Shown here: piece after piece, positions 19,408 to 28,231 of the stretch
How positions within the stretch are numbered: position 1 is the first letter of the stretch
How the letters are laid out: each line of letters starts with the position of its first letter
From: Mesorhizobium sp. WSM4306
GTDB taxonomy: Bacteria > Pseudomonadota > Alphaproteobacteria > Rhizobiales > Rhizobiaceae
NCBI RefSeq assembly: GCF_007003975.1
Contig: NZ_VFTC01000001.1
Span: 558,001-622,000, forward strand
Length of the DNA: 64,000 bases
Reading direction: 5' to 3'
Program-made: the position numbers and the translations under genes
The notes under the pieces: generated by a model
What the model was told of the DNA's origin: nothing
Seen by the model: the letters and a program-made list of their open reading frames with translations, nothing else
Databases searched by the model: none

Positions 19408-20525
19408 CACTGGGTTCCTCCGGTCGTGGCGCCAAGGGGCGCCGGCGCCTTCGGCTGCAGTGCCGGCAGCGGCAAATAGGGCACGACCCCTTGCCCATTG
19501 CCCTGTTCGACGATGACCTTGCTGGAGTCTTTCAGGACCTTCTCCATCGTTTCCAGATAGAGTCGCTTGCGCGTCACATCGGGGGCCTTGGCATATTCGT
19601 CGTAGACCGAGATGAAGCGCTGCGCCTCGCCTTCGGCCTCCTGCACGACACGGTTCTTGTAGGCCGCCGCGTCTTCACGGACCTGTGCGGCCTCGCCGCG
19701 CGCCTGGCCGAGCTTCTGGTTGGAATACTGGTTGGCTTGCTCGACGAACTTGTCCTCGTCCTGTTCGGCGCGCTGCACTTCGTCGAACGCGTCCGCCACT
19801 TCACGCGGCGGCGCCGCGTCCTCGATCGAAACCGCATTGACGTTCAGGCCAGCCTTGTAGCCGTCCAGCGTCGTCTGGATGATTTCACGCACCGACGCGG
19901 CAATGCCCTGGCGATCGTCGCGGAAAATGTCCTGGGCCGGTCGCCGGCCGACGGCTTCGCGCATGGCGCTTTCAGCGACCTGCTGCAGCATGCCTTCGGG
20001 ATCGGAGACGTCGAACAGATAGGCCCTTGGATCGGAGACCTGGTAGGCCACCGAGAACTGGACGTTGACGATATTCTGGTCGCCGGTAAGCATCAGCCCG
20101 GACGTGTTGCCACTCGTCGCGCCGCCGCCACCGATATCGACGAGCTGCTCGGCGATGTTGGCCGTCTCGACGGTTTCAACGGGCCACCAATGGAAATGCA
20201 GGCCCGGCTGCGACAGCTCCGGCTTCGGCTTGCCGAACCGCAACTCGACCGCAACCTCGTCGGGCTGCACGGTGTAGACCGCCTTGAACGCCCACAGCAC
20301 GATCAGCGCCGCAGCAATCAGCGCAAAGACGGCCGGGCTGGCGCCGCCGCCACCGGGCAGCGCACGCCGCAGCCGGTCCTGGCCGCGGCGGATGATGTCC
20401 TCGAGATCGGGAGGTGACCCTTGCGGGCCGCCAGGCCCCTTCGGTCCCTGCCCCCATGGCCCCTGATTGCCGCCGCCGCCGCCCCATGGGCCGCCGCCGC
20501 CACCGCTCTTGTCGTTCCAGGGCAT
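19407..20525 (-). CDS. hflK: FtsH protease modulator HflK
   Basis: A 372-residue partner of HflC. It opens with a Gly/Pro/Trp-rich cytoplasmic tail (MPWNDKSGGGGGPWGGGGGN), typical of HflK. A transmembrane helix follows (about residues 80-100, ALIAAALIVLWAF), then the band-7 domain and a helical region rich in Glu/Ala. GAAAGGA precedes the ATG at 20525. It is the first gene of hflK-hflC-DUF2065, probably transcribed from the 157-bp spacer upstream. Confidence 0.94.
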   Translation of the reverse strand: MPWNDKSGGGGGPWGGGGGNQGPWGQGPKGPGGPQGSPPDLEDIIRRGQDRLRRALPGGGGASPAVFALIAAALIVLWAFKAVYTVQPDEVAVELRFGKPKPELSQPGLHFHWWPVETVETANIAEQLVDIGGGGATSGNTSGLMLTGDQNIVNVQFSVAYQVSDPRAYLFDVSDPEGMLQQVAESAMREAVGRRPAQDIFRDDRQGIAASVREIIQTTLDGYKAGLNVNAVSIEDAAPPREVADAFDEVQRAEQDEDKFVEQANQYSNQKLGQARGEAAQVREDAAAYKNRVVQEAEGEAQRFISVYDEYAKAPDVTRKRLYLETMEKVLKDSSKVIVEQGNGQGVVPYLPLPALQPKAPAPLGATTGGTQ

Positions 20526-20682
20526 GAATGTCCTTTCGCTTGGAATTCCCTCAGCGCCGGCCTTGCGGCGCAAAATCCAGTTGTTCTTCTATAGGGACGC
20601 CGCGATGCGCTTTCAACGCGATCCGACACTGCACCGTCCGATTTGGACCGCTGCAAGCAGCGAATTCCAATAAGTCGCCCTA

Positions 20683-21294
20683 TCAATGCGGCGTATTGTC
20701 GAGGGGAAGGCACCAAATGGCAAAAAGCGGCTTGGCATCCGCGCGCATGGCATGAACGATGTCAGGTGGATTGTAGACGACCCCGCCGAACCCGGGTTCA
20801 TGCCACGCCTCGGCATTCTGCCGCCATTCCCCTTGAGACAGGACAAGATAAAGCTCTTCCGGTGGATGCCGATGATCAGGATAGGTCGTATGCGGCGCCA
20901 TGACCGACACTCCGATCTCGATGGCACTGCTCGGGACGAAGCCGCCCGGGCCGACAATGAAGGAATCAGCATAATTTTCGGCCAAGACCGCGGACTTGCG
21001 ACGCTCGCTCTGGTTGTTCCAGCTGAGATGCGGCTCGATCTCGCGCAGCACGGCGGCGAGCTTGCCGAGATTGCCGCCGATCGTTTCAAGTTCGGCAAAG
21101 CATTCCGCGAGATGGCGACAAGCCGGCTGACGGTGGGGTCTCTCACGGCTTGCCTGCGGCGCCTCGAGCGCGGTGTCACCGAAAATCCGCTGGTGCGCAG
21201 CTTCACGCGCCGGTTCATTTCCCATACGCGAGCGTATTTCTGTAGCGAGCAAATCCATGAAGGTACCGAGCGGTGGATGCGTGTTGTCGGTCAT
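20683..21294 (-). CDS. Cupin protein of the DMSP-lyase (DddL/DddQ-like) family
   Basis: A 203-residue protein whose C-terminal half is a cupin barrel. The metal-binding set H-x3-H-x3-E-x-Y is visible in YPDHRHPPEELYLVLSQGEW, with a further His in PPDIVHAMRA. The N-terminal half is helical, as in DddQ/DddL-type dimethylsulfoniopropionate lyases. Many soil bacteria carry this family without known DMSP use, so the substrate is uncertain. Its ATG overlaps the folA stop (ATGA), so it is translationally coupled to dihydrofolate reductase, an unexpected pairing. Confidence 0.7.
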   Translation of the reverse strand: MTDNTHPPLGTFMDLLATEIRSRMGNEPAREAAHQRIFGDTALEAPQASRERPHRQPACRHLAECFAELETIGGNLGKLAAVLREIEPHLSWNNQSERRKSAVLAENYADSFIVGPGGFVPSSAIEIGVSVMAPHTTYPDHRHPPEELYLVLSQGEWRQNAEAWHEPGFGGVVYNPPDIVHAMRADAKPLFAIWCLPLDNTPH

Positions 21295-21821
21295 GAAGAT
21301 ACCTGCGTCATTGGCCGGCGGCGCTCGTAAACCGTATAGCGCGTTGCATGGCTGTCCTTTTCACCAGCCGGAAAATCCTGCGAACGGACAATTCGCCAGC
21401 TGTCCGGATCGATGTCAGGGAAATGCGCATCGCCGTCGACCTTGGCCAGCACATGGGTGACATGCAGGCGGTCGGCGAGCGGCAGCGCCTGCGCATAGAT
21501 TTCGCCGCCGCCGATGACGCAGATTTCGTCGACGCCGCTCATGCAACGCCCGCGCACCGTGGCCAGCTGGATCGCGGCTTCCAGCGAGTGCGCTACCTCG
21601 ATGCCCTCGGCGCGCCAGGCCTTGTCGCGGGTCACCACGATGTTCAACCTGCCCGGCAGCGGCCGGCCGATGCCTTCATAGGTCTTGCGGCCCATGATGA
21701 CGGGCTTGCCCATAGTATCGGCCTTGAACCGCTTGAGATCGGTGGACAGCCGCCACGGCAAGCCGCCGTCGCGCCCGATGACGCCGTTCTCGGCGATGGC
21801 GACATAGATCGCGACGTCCAT
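21291..21821 (-). CDS. folA: Dihydrofolate reductase
   Basis: A 176-residue enzyme that reduces dihydrofolate with NADPH. Family marks are IAENGVIGRDGGLPWRLSTDLKRF, MGRKTYEGIGRPLPGR and CVIGGGEIYAQAL. Its start overlaps the stop of the upstream DUF4424 gene by one base (TGATG). The downstream cupin gene overlaps it by 4 bp. In many rhizobia folA lies next to thyA; here thyA is about 5.5 kb away with other genes between. Confidence 0.95.
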   Translation of the reverse strand: MDVAIYVAIAENGVIGRDGGLPWRLSTDLKRFKADTMGKPVIMGRKTYEGIGRPLPGRLNIVVTRDKAWRAEGIEVAHSLEAAIQLATVRGRCMSGVDEICVIGGGEIYAQALPLADRLHVTHVLAKVDGDAHFPDIDPDSWRIVRSQDFPAGEKDSHATRYTVYERRRPMTQVSS

Positions 21822-22840
21822 CAGTTGGCTTCCCCGGCGCCGTCGCCCGACGGCTCCAAAAGCAATATGTCGATGTTGTGCTCGGGATAGAAATCCTGCG
21901 CCGTCGTCTCGAAGGTCGTCGGCCCGACCTTTTTTACATTGTCGCCGCAGAACGAAATCAGCGCTTTCGGATTGCCCTTGTCGACGGTCAACTTGAACTT
22001 GCCGATGCTGCCGTTCGCCCAGTTGCCGCCGGTGGTCAGGATATAGGCGATGCGTTTCTCGTAAAATTTGGGATAACCGTCCGGATCGTCCTTGGCCGCC
22101 TTGCTCACCGCATTCTCGAAATTGTTGTCCATGCAGTAGCGGGTCTTGTAGGCAGCATACTGGCTACCCTGGAACTTGCGGTCATAGAAGAAGCTGACCG
22201 ATGACGTCCCGCCGACGCTGGGCTTGTAGCGGTGCGAGACATGGACGTCCTTGTTGGCCGGAAATGTCGAGCGCCACCAATAGGTCGAGCGCAACTGCCA
22301 CCACGGCGTATAGACCTTGTTCGCCTCAGTACCGTCGCTGCCCGTATCCTCGATGATGATGCCGCGGTTCTCCCAATCCTCGGCCACCGCCTTCGGCAGC
22401 TTCGCCAGGGCCGCCTTGGCCGTATCGCCGAATGGATTGAACGGCACGTTCTGCGCCTTCAGATCGGCGCCGATATCGATACCGAGCGCGTACACCTTCT
22501 GCTCGAGCTGCGGCTTTGCCGGCGCACCATCGATCGTCACCTCGAAGCCGAGGAAATTGTCGCTCTGGTTTTCCGGGATCGCCGGCATTTCCTCCGGATC
22601 GCCTTCGATGTCGGGCAACGGGAAGGCAACGATGGCATCGACATCCTTGTCGGTGTTGTTGTGGAAGACGTAGTCGACCGTCACCTTTTCCGGCGAGATG
22701 GTGAGGTCCTCGCTTTGCATCGCCACCGCATCGCTGCGTGACAGGATCAGGCCACCGGTGCCGAGTTCCGCGGTCGAATCATTGGCCAGTGCAGGCGCGG
22801 CTGAAAGCGCCAGCATGGTGGTAAGAACATAGCGCAGCAT
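21821..22840 (-). CDS. DUF4424 secreted protein
   Basis: A 339-residue protein with a clear signal peptide (MLRYVLTTMLALSAAPALAN). The mature protein begins DSTAELGTGGLILSRSDAVA and contains DYVFHNNTDKDVDAIVAFPLP, typical of DUF4424. The protein is rich in Trp and Tyr (YTPWWQLRSTYWWRSTFPAN). GAGGGGC precedes the ATG at 22840. The function is unknown and the location probably periplasmic. It is the first gene of a coupled unit with folA and the cupin gene. Confidence 0.85.
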   Translation of the reverse strand: MLRYVLTTMLALSAAPALANDSTAELGTGGLILSRSDAVAMQSEDLTISPEKVTVDYVFHNNTDKDVDAIVAFPLPDIEGDPEEMPAIPENQSDNFLGFEVTIDGAPAKPQLEQKVYALGIDIGADLKAQNVPFNPFGDTAKAALAKLPKAVAEDWENRGIIIEDTGSDGTEANKVYTPWWQLRSTYWWRSTFPANKDVHVSHRYKPSVGGTSSVSFFYDRKFQGSQYAAYKTRYCMDNNFENAVSKAAKDDPDGYPKFYEKRIAYILTTGGNWANGSIGKFKLTVDKGNPKALISFCGDNVKKVGPTTFETTAQDFYPEHNIDILLLEPSGDGAGEAN

Positions 22841-22990
22841 GAAAGCCCCTCGGCGAGAATGCGCGGCGACCCTAGCGGTTTCAATGTGGCGTTTCAAAGC
22901 CATTCCATCTCCAGAAGCGTACCGCCGCGGTCTGGACACGCCAATCGGCGGTCTGGACTAACAGGTTCCGATCGGGCAGGAGTTCGCGTC

Positions 22991-23761
22991 ATGCGCAAGC
23001 TTCTCGTTATCGGCATCGGCGCCGGCAATCCCGATCATATGACCGTGCAGGCCATAGAAGGCCTGAACCGGGCGGACGTCCTGTTCATTCCCGACAAGGG
23101 CGCAAGGAAGAACGACCTTGCCGAACTGCGCCGCCAGATCTGCGATCGTTTCGTCAGCAACCCGAAATCACGCCGCGTCGAATTCGACGTGCCGGTGCGC
23201 GCCGAGCCGGCGCCGTCCTACCGCTCGACCGTCGACGACTGGCACGAGGCAATCGCCGAGATCTACGAAGGCCTGATCCGCGACGAGCTTGCCGAGAACG
23301 GCTGCGGCGCTTTCCTGATCTGGGGCGACCCTTCTCTCTACGACAGCGCGCTGCGTATCCTCGAGCGGGTGCGGCTCAGAGGCAATGTCGGGTTCGAGTT
23401 GGAGGTCATTCCCGGCATCACCGCCGTCCAGGCGCTCGCCGCCAGTCACAAAATGGCGCTGAACCGTATCGGCGACCCCGTGCTGATCACCACCGGCCGC
23501 CGCCTGACCGAAGAAGGTATGCCGCAAAATGCCGGCAGCGCCGTGGTCATGCTCGACGGCAAATGCGCCTTCAACACGCTGGCCGACAAGGATCTGATCA
23601 TCCATTGGGGCGCCTATCTCGGCACACCCGACGAAATCACTCTCTCCGGCCGCCTAGGTGATGTCGGCGCTGAGATCGAGAAGGTTCGTGAAGAAGTCCG
23701 CCGGAAAAAGGGCTGGATCATGGATACGTACCTGCTGCGCAAAGCGGAGGGTAGGGAGTAG
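22991..23761 (+). CDS. cobF: Precorrin-6A synthase (deacetylating)
   Basis: A 256-residue SAM-dependent methyltransferase of aerobic cobalamin synthesis. It methylates C-1 of precorrin-5 and removes the acetyl group. The start MRKLLVIGIGAGNPDHMTVQ carries the tetrapyrrole-methylase glycine motif. DVLFIPDKGA, LIWGDPSLYDS and EVIPGITAVQALAA are CobF-like. CAGGAG precedes the ATG at 22991. The gene stands alone, away from other cob genes. I saw no cobalamin riboswitch in its 150-bp upstream region. Confidence 0.93.
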   Translation: MRKLLVIGIGAGNPDHMTVQAIEGLNRADVLFIPDKGARKNDLAELRRQICDRFVSNPKSRRVEFDVPVRAEPAPSYRSTVDDWHEAIAEIYEGLIRDELAENGCGAFLIWGDPSLYDSALRILERVRLRGNVGFELEVIPGITAVQALAASHKMALNRIGDPVLITTGRRLTEEGMPQNAGSAVVMLDGKCAFNTLADKDLIIHWGAYLGTPDEITLSGRLGDVGAEIEKVREEVRRKKGWIMDTYLLRKAEGRE

Positions 23762-23762
23762 G

Positions 23763-23909
23763 GGAATTGAAGAAATGAGGAACTGAAGAATTGAAGAATT
23801 GAAGAATTGGTAAGGAGTGCGGCCAACATCCACTCCCATATTCTTCAGTTCTTCAGTTCTTCAGTTCTTCATTTCTCCAGTTCTTCATTTCTCCAGTTCT
23901 TCATTTCCC
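23763..23909. repeat. Two inverted arrays of the octamer TTCTTCAR
   Basis: Just after cobF, 23763-23809 contains tandem GAAGAATT units (three perfect copies plus variants). After a 30-bp spacer, 23840-23909 contains TTCTTCAG three times and then alternating TTCTTCAT and TTCTCCAG. The arrays are reverse complements in type, so the transcript could fold into a long imperfect hairpin. It lies between the convergent cobF and modE-like genes and could act as a terminator. It may also be a variable simple-sequence locus. Confidence 0.75.
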
Positions 23910-23914
23910 CCTCC

Positions 23915-24256
23915 TCACCCCGCATCAATCTCCGCCTGCAATGCCTCCATATGCGTGGCCGCCGCTGCTGCCGCAGCGCGTTCGATGGCGCGGAAACGGC
24001 TGACCACCGCCAGTCCGACCGAGGTCAACTGCGCGCCGCCGCCCTTGCGACCGCCGGTCTGCGCTGCGACCAGCGGCTTGCCGAACACGCGGTTCATGTC
24101 CTCGACCAGATCCCAGGCGTGCTTGTAGGACATCTCCATGCCTCGCGCCGCGGCCGAGATCGAGCCGAAGGTGGCGATCTGCTCCAAAAGCTCGATCTTG
24201 CCCGGACCGATGCGCCCGTCCGGATCGAGATTTATCCGCAAGCTAAGCGACGGCAT
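23915..24256 (-). CDS. ModE-like molybdate regulator (DNA-binding domain only)
   Basis: A 113-residue winged helix-turn-helix protein: GKIELLEQIATFGSISAAAR, then GMEMSYKHAWDLVEDMN and GGRKGGGAQLTSVG, which match the N-terminal domain of ModE. The C-terminal TOBE/Mop domains that bind molybdate in E. coli ModE are absent. It lies downstream of modC on the same strand with a Mo-box-like palindrome in front. Short LysR-type ModE proteins of this kind are common in alphaproteobacteria. How it senses Mo without TOBE domains cannot be told from sequence. Confidence 0.85.
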   Translation of the reverse strand: MPSLSLRINLDPDGRIGPGKIELLEQIATFGSISAAARGMEMSYKHAWDLVEDMNRVFGKPLVAAQTGGRKGGGAQLTSVGLAVVSRFRAIERAAAAAAATHMEALQAEIDAG

Positions 24257-24298
24257 GTCGTGTCCTCCGCGATCACACTAGCCTCTCTCGACCCATAG

Positions 24299-24321
24299 CG
24301 CTATTCCAAAACGATATAGCG
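24299..24321. promoter_or_regulatory. Mo-box-like palindrome before the modE-like gene
   Basis: The half-sites CGCTAT and ATAGCG form an inverted repeat spaced by 11 bp; the second half extends to CGATATAGCG. This resembles ModE sites (CGxTATAT-N-ATATAxCG). It lies between the modC stop and the modE-like start, so autoregulation is plausible. Confidence 0.5.
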
Positions 24322-24325
24322 GCTA

Positions 24326-25438
24326 TCAGCCATCCGCTTCGGCCGGCAGCCCGGCGCCGGTATTAGCCCTGTCGAAGCTCACCGTCTTGACCACCGCGAA
24401 CACCTTGCTCCCCAACCGGAGGTTCAGCGCGTGTCGCGACTGCTCGGTGATGCGGGCAAGCACGGTTGCACCATTGCAGTCGATGCCGACCTCGACCGTC
24501 GGCCCCTCACCTGGACTTACTGCGACGATGATACCCGGCAGGATGTTGAGCGCGCTGAGGCCCGTCGGCTGTTCTGTGGCGATCATCACGTCGCGGGCGC
24601 GGATGCGAATGCGCACCGGCGCACCGACCGATATAGCCAACCGTGGCACCCGGATTTCGCCCGCCGCCGAACGGAGCACGCTCATGCCGAAAGCCTCGTC
24701 GTGGCGCAGCACTATGGTGTCGAGCACCGCACCGCCCTCGCCGCGCTCTTCCACCGGCAACAAATCGAGCCGCTGCATGATCGCGCCGGTCGGGCCGGAA
24801 GCCGCGACCTTGCCTTGCGCCATCACCACCACGTCGCTCGCCAGCCGCGCCACCTCGGCGACGGAGTGGCTGACATAGACGATTGGCAGCTTGGTCTCGT
24901 CGCGCAGCCGCTCGATATAGGGCAGGATCTCGGCCTTGCGCGCATCGTCGAGCGAGGCCAGCGGCTCGTCCATCAACAGCAGTTTCGGGCTGGCCAGCAG
25001 CGCCCGGCCGATCGCTACCCGCTGCTTCTCGCCGCCCGAGAGCTTAGCCGGCCGCCGGTCGAGCAGAGGACCGATGCCGAGCAGTTCGACCACCGCGTCC
25101 ATATTGGCATAGCGCTCTGCCGGCGGCGTGAACCAGCGGCCATAGCGCAGATTGCCGGCCACACTCATATGCGGAAACAGCCGAGCATCCTGGAACACCA
25201 TGCCGATGCGGCGCTTGTGCTTCGGCACGAAAATACCGGCATCCGTGTCGACAAGCACACGGCCGTCGACCGCAATGCGTCCCTCGCCGGGTCGGATCAG
25301 GCCGGCGATCATGTTGATCAACGTCGTCTTGCCGGAGCCTGAGGGCCCGAACAGCGCCGTCAGCCGCCCGGCACTTTCGAAGCGCGCGTCGATGGCGAAC
25401 TCGCCGAGACGATGGCTGATGTCGACAAGAACGCTCAT
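24326..25438 (-). CDS. modC: Molybdate ABC transporter ATP-binding protein
   Basis: A 370-residue ATPase. Walker A is GPSGSGKTTLIN, the signature is LSGGEKQRVAIGRAL, Walker B is LLLMDEPLASLD, and the switch His is in YVSHSVAEV. A C-terminal TOBE domain (about residues 290-360, LSALNILPGIIVAVSPGEG) is the molybdate-sensing domain typical of ModC. It overlaps modB by 4 bp. The operon order on the minus strand is modA-modB-modC-modE-like. Confidence 0.95.
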   Translation of the reverse strand: MSVLVDISHRLGEFAIDARFESAGRLTALFGPSGSGKTTLINMIAGLIRPGEGRIAVDGRVLVDTDAGIFVPKHKRRIGMVFQDARLFPHMSVAGNLRYGRWFTPPAERYANMDAVVELLGIGPLLDRRPAKLSGGEKQRVAIGRALLASPKLLLMDEPLASLDDARKAEILPYIERLRDETKLPIVYVSHSVAEVARLASDVVVMAQGKVAASGPTGAIMQRLDLLPVEERGEGGAVLDTIVLRHDEAFGMSVLRSAAGEIRVPRLAISVGAPVRIRIRARDVMIATEQPTGLSALNILPGIIVAVSPGEGPTVEVGIDCNGATVLARITEQSRHALNLRLGSKVFAVVKTVSFDRANTGAGLPAEADG

Positions 25439-26139
25439 TCGATGTCCATCCGCCGGCCAACGCGCCGCGCCAGCACTTCCGAGGCGACCAGTGCCGCCAT
25501 CGAAATGACGACGGAAATCAGCGTCAGCCGCAGCGCCCCGTCATCGCCGCCCGGCACTTGCGTAAAAGTGTAGATCGCCGAAGGCAGCGTCTGCGTCTCG
25601 TTGGGAATGTTGGAGACGAAGGTGATGGTGGCGCCGAACTCGCCCATCGCCTTGGCGAAGGACAGGATCGAGCCGGCGATCAGCCCGGGAAGGATCAGCG
25701 GCAGCGTGATCGTGGCGAACACAAACAGCGGATTGGCGCCGAGCGTGCCTGCGGCGGCTTCCATCTTGCGGTCTACTGCCTCGATCGACAGCCGGATCGC
25801 CCGCACCATCAGGGGGAAGCCCATGATGCCGCAGGCGAGAGCCGCGCCCGTCCAGCGAAACGAGAAGACGATGCCGAAATGCTCAGCCAGGAATGCACCG
25901 GCCGGCCCGCGACGACCGAAGGTGAGCAGCAAGAGATAGCCGGTCACCACTGGCGGCAGGATCAGCGGCAGATGCACCACGCCGTTGAGCAGCGTCTTGC
26001 CCCAGAATTTGCCCCGGGCAAGCAAGAGCGCAATCGCGATGCCCGGTGGCAGGCTGAACAGCATCGCCACCGTCGCCACCTTGATCGACAGCCGGACCGC
26101 ATTCCATTCGTCGGGAGTGAGGTCCAGCAGCCAGTTCAT
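25435..26139 (-). CDS. modB: Molybdate ABC transporter permease
   Basis: A 234-residue inner-membrane permease with about five to six helices. The EAA-loop region (LSIEAVDRKMEAAAGTLGAN) contacts ModC. The opening DLTPDEWNAVRLSIKVATVA is typical of ModB. It lies 15 bp after modA and overlaps modC by 4 bp. Confidence 0.94.
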   Translation of the reverse strand: MNWLLDLTPDEWNAVRLSIKVATVAMLFSLPPGIAIALLLARGKFWGKTLLNGVVHLPLILPPVVTGYLLLLTFGRRGPAGAFLAEHFGIVFSFRWTGAALACGIMGFPLMVRAIRLSIEAVDRKMEAAAGTLGANPLFVFATITLPLILPGLIAGSILSFAKAMGEFGATITFVSNIPNETQTLPSAIYTFTQVPGGDDGALRLTLISVVISMAALVASEVLARRVGRRMDIE

Positions 26140-26154
26140 GCGTCAGGCGCTACC

Positions 26155-26952
26155 TTAATTGCTCGGCGTGAGCACGGTGAAACCTTGATCCCTAAACAGC
26201 TCCGCCGCCTTGGCGGACTGCAGGCACTTCAGGAAGGCCGGCGTATCCTTGTCCTTTGAATCAGCGATCTGGGCAACCGGATAGATGATCGGCGGATGCG
26301 AATCCTCCGGGAAGATGCCGACCACCTTGACGCCCTTGTCGGCATGCGCATCGGTCGCATAGACGATGCCGAGCGGTGCTTCACCCGTCGACACCAGCTT
26401 GAGTGCCGCGCGCACATTCTCGGCCTGCGCCACCTTGCCTTCGACCGAAGACCAGACGCCGAGCGATTCAAGTGCTGCCTTGCCATACTTGCCGGCCGGC
26501 ACCGCCTTGAAATCGCCCATGGCGAGCCTGCCGTCGCCGACCAGCCTGGCGAGGTCAAAGCCCTTCTCGATCTTGGTTTCGACCGTCGAATCCTTCGGCG
26601 CCACCAGAACGATCTGGTTGCCGAGCAATTTCACTTCGGTGTCCGGCTTGGTCAGCTTCTTGTCGGAGAGATATTTCATCCAGTCGAGATCGGCCGAGAT
26701 GAAGACGTCGGCGGGAGCCCCGCCCTCGATCTGCTTGGCCAGTGCGGAACTCGCAGCGTAGGAGACGGTCGCGGCCTGGCCGACATCGGCCTCGCAGGCT
26801 TTGGCGACGGCATCGAGCCCGTCCTTGAGGCTGGCCGCGGCAAACACGATCACCTTGTCTTCCGCATGAGCGGCGGGCATCGCGGCCATCAGTGCTGCAG
26901 CAAAGCCGCCGACCGCGATCGCTCTCAATCCAAAACCTTTGTGCCTCAACAT
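26155..26952 (-). CDS. modA: Molybdate-binding periplasmic protein
   Basis: A 265-residue solute-binding protein with a signal peptide (GLRAIAVGGFAAALMAAMPA, then AHA). Family marks are VFAAASLKDGLDAVAKA, YAASSALAKQIEGGAPADVF and GIVYATDA. It binds molybdate or tungstate. AGGGAGAG precedes the ATG at 26952. It starts the modABC operon, divergent from mop, with a Mo-box-like site between them. Confidence 0.95.
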   Translation of the reverse strand: MLRHKGFGLRAIAVGGFAAALMAAMPAAHAEDKVIVFAAASLKDGLDAVAKACEADVGQAATVSYAASSALAKQIEGGAPADVFISADLDWMKYLSDKKLTKPDTEVKLLGNQIVLVAPKDSTVETKIEKGFDLARLVGDGRLAMGDFKAVPAGKYGKAALESLGVWSSVEGKVAQAENVRAALKLVSTGEAPLGIVYATDAHADKGVKVVGIFPEDSHPPIIYPVAQIADSKDKDTPAFLKCLQSAKAAELFRDQGFTVLTPSN

Positions 26953-27000
26953 GAAAACTCTCCCTGGGTTTGAAATCCGTCCGGCTCGGCGCCTGCCGAT

Positions 27001-27024
27001 CGATATATCCGGATGAATATAACA
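27001..27024. promoter_or_regulatory. Mo-box-like palindrome between modA and mop
   Basis: CGATATAT-N8-ATATAACA closely follows the ModE consensus (CGxTATAT-N-ATATAACG). It sits 49 bp before the modA ATG and 87 bp before the mop ATG, so ModE bound here could act on both divergent genes. Confidence 0.65.
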
Positions 27025-27110
27025 AGGGAAGGCCGCCAGCCGTCGAAAGCGTCTGTTCGGCATCGATTGTTCTGGTTATGACGGGAACAGAACCTTGCAA
27101 AGGAAGCCCC

Positions 27111-27317
27111 ATGAAAATCAGCGCACGCAACATCCTCAAGGGAACGGTCACCGAGATCGTCAAAGGCGCCACCACCTCGCATGTCCGCATCGACGTCGGC
27201 GGCTCGGTCGTCACCGCTTCGATCACCAACGAGGCCGTCGCCGATCTCAAGCTCGAAAAGGGCAAGCAGGCCTATGCCGTGATCAAGGCATCGGACGTCA
27301 TGGTCGGTATTGATTGA
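27111..27317 (+). CDS. mop: Molybdopterin-binding protein Mop (single TOBE domain)
   Basis: A 68-residue molbindin: MKISARNILKGTVTEIVKGA, then SHVRIDVGGSVVTASITNEA and KQAYAVIKASDVMVGID, the full TOBE/Mop domain. Molbindins assemble as hexamers and store or buffer molybdate. AAGGAAG precedes the ATG. Its position opposite modABC across a Mo-box-like site supports joint regulation. It may supply the ligand-binding domain that the ModE-like protein lacks, though that is speculation. Confidence 0.93.
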   Translation: MKISARNILKGTVTEIVKGATTSHVRIDVGGSVVTASITNEAVADLKLEKGKQAYAVIKASDVMVGID

Positions 27318-27328
27318 GGAACGGAGAG

Positions 27329-28123
27329 CTATACGGCGATCGGCGCCTTGATCGTTGCGTCAGCAAAATAGTTTTCCAGCCGGAAATCCTCGAAGCGGAA
27401 GGCAAACAGATCCTTCACCTCCGGGTTGATCCAAAGCGTCGGCAGCGCCTTGGGCGTGCGCCGCAATTGCTCGCGCGCCTGCTCGAAATGGTTGGAGTAG
27501 AGATGCGCGTCGCCCAGCGTGTGGACGAAATCGCCAGGTTTCAGCCCGGTGACCTGCGCCACCATTAGGGTCAGCAGCGCATAGGAGGCAATGTTGAAGG
27601 GCACGCCGAGGAAGATGTCGGCCGAGCGCTGGTAGAGCTGGCAGGACAGCTTGCCCTCCGAGACGTAGAATTGGAACAGGCAGTGGCAGGGCGGCAACGC
27701 CATGGCCTCGACTTCGGCCGGGTTCCACGCCGAAACGATCAGCCGCCGCGAATTCGGATTCCTGCGTATCTCCTTGAGAAGATTGGCAATCTGGTCGATC
27801 GACCCGCCATGGCCATCCGGCCAGGAGCGCCATTGCTTGCCATAGACCGGGCCAAGATCGCCATTCTCGTCGGCCCACTCGTCCCAGATCGAAACGCCAT
27901 GGTCGTTGAGATATTTGATGTTGGTGTCGCCGGCCAGGAACCACAGGAGTTCATGGATGATCGACTTCAGATGCAGCTTCTTGGTGGTGGTGACGGGAAA
28001 GCCGCGCGCCAGGTCGAAGCGCATCTGGTAGCCGAACACCCCACGCGTGCCGGTGCCAGTGCGGTCGCCGCGATCGGCGCCATTGTCCAGCACATGCTGC
28101 AAAAGGTCGAGATACTGGCGCAT
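27329..28123 (-). CDS. thyA: Thymidylate synthase
   Basis: A 264-residue enzyme that methylates dUMP to dTMP using methylene-tetrahydrofolate. The catalytic cysteine is in [32 protein letters not shown] and the C-terminal tail KAPIAV are typical. The length equals that of E. coli ThyA. It converges with mop. Its partner enzyme gene folA lies 5.5 kb away on the same strand. Confidence 0.96.
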   Translation of the reverse strand: MRQYLDLLQHVLDNGADRGDRTGTGTRGVFGYQMRFDLARGFPVTTTKKLHLKSIIHELLWFLAGDTNIKYLNDHGVSIWDEWADENGDLGPVYGKQWRSWPDGHGGSIDQIANLLKEIRRNPNSRRLIVSAWNPAEVEAMALPPCHCLFQFYVSEGKLSCQLYQRSADIFLGVPFNIASYALLTLMVAQVTGLKPGDFVHTLGDAHLYSNHFEQAREQLRRTPKALPTLWINPEVKDLFAFRFEDFRLENYFADATIKAPIAV

Positions 28124-28231
28124 CGGCTTCGCCTCGATTCGGGATTGCGGACATTATAGCTGCCTGACAGGTGGTCGAACATATAAAAAGGGGCCAGAGC
28201 GCTGTTTGCCCCCACCACTCTTTCAAGGATT

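Noticed and set aside
22841-22990. Cobalamin riboswitch upstream of cobF
   Set aside because: The 150-bp region lacks a B12-box and the length needed for the aptamer.
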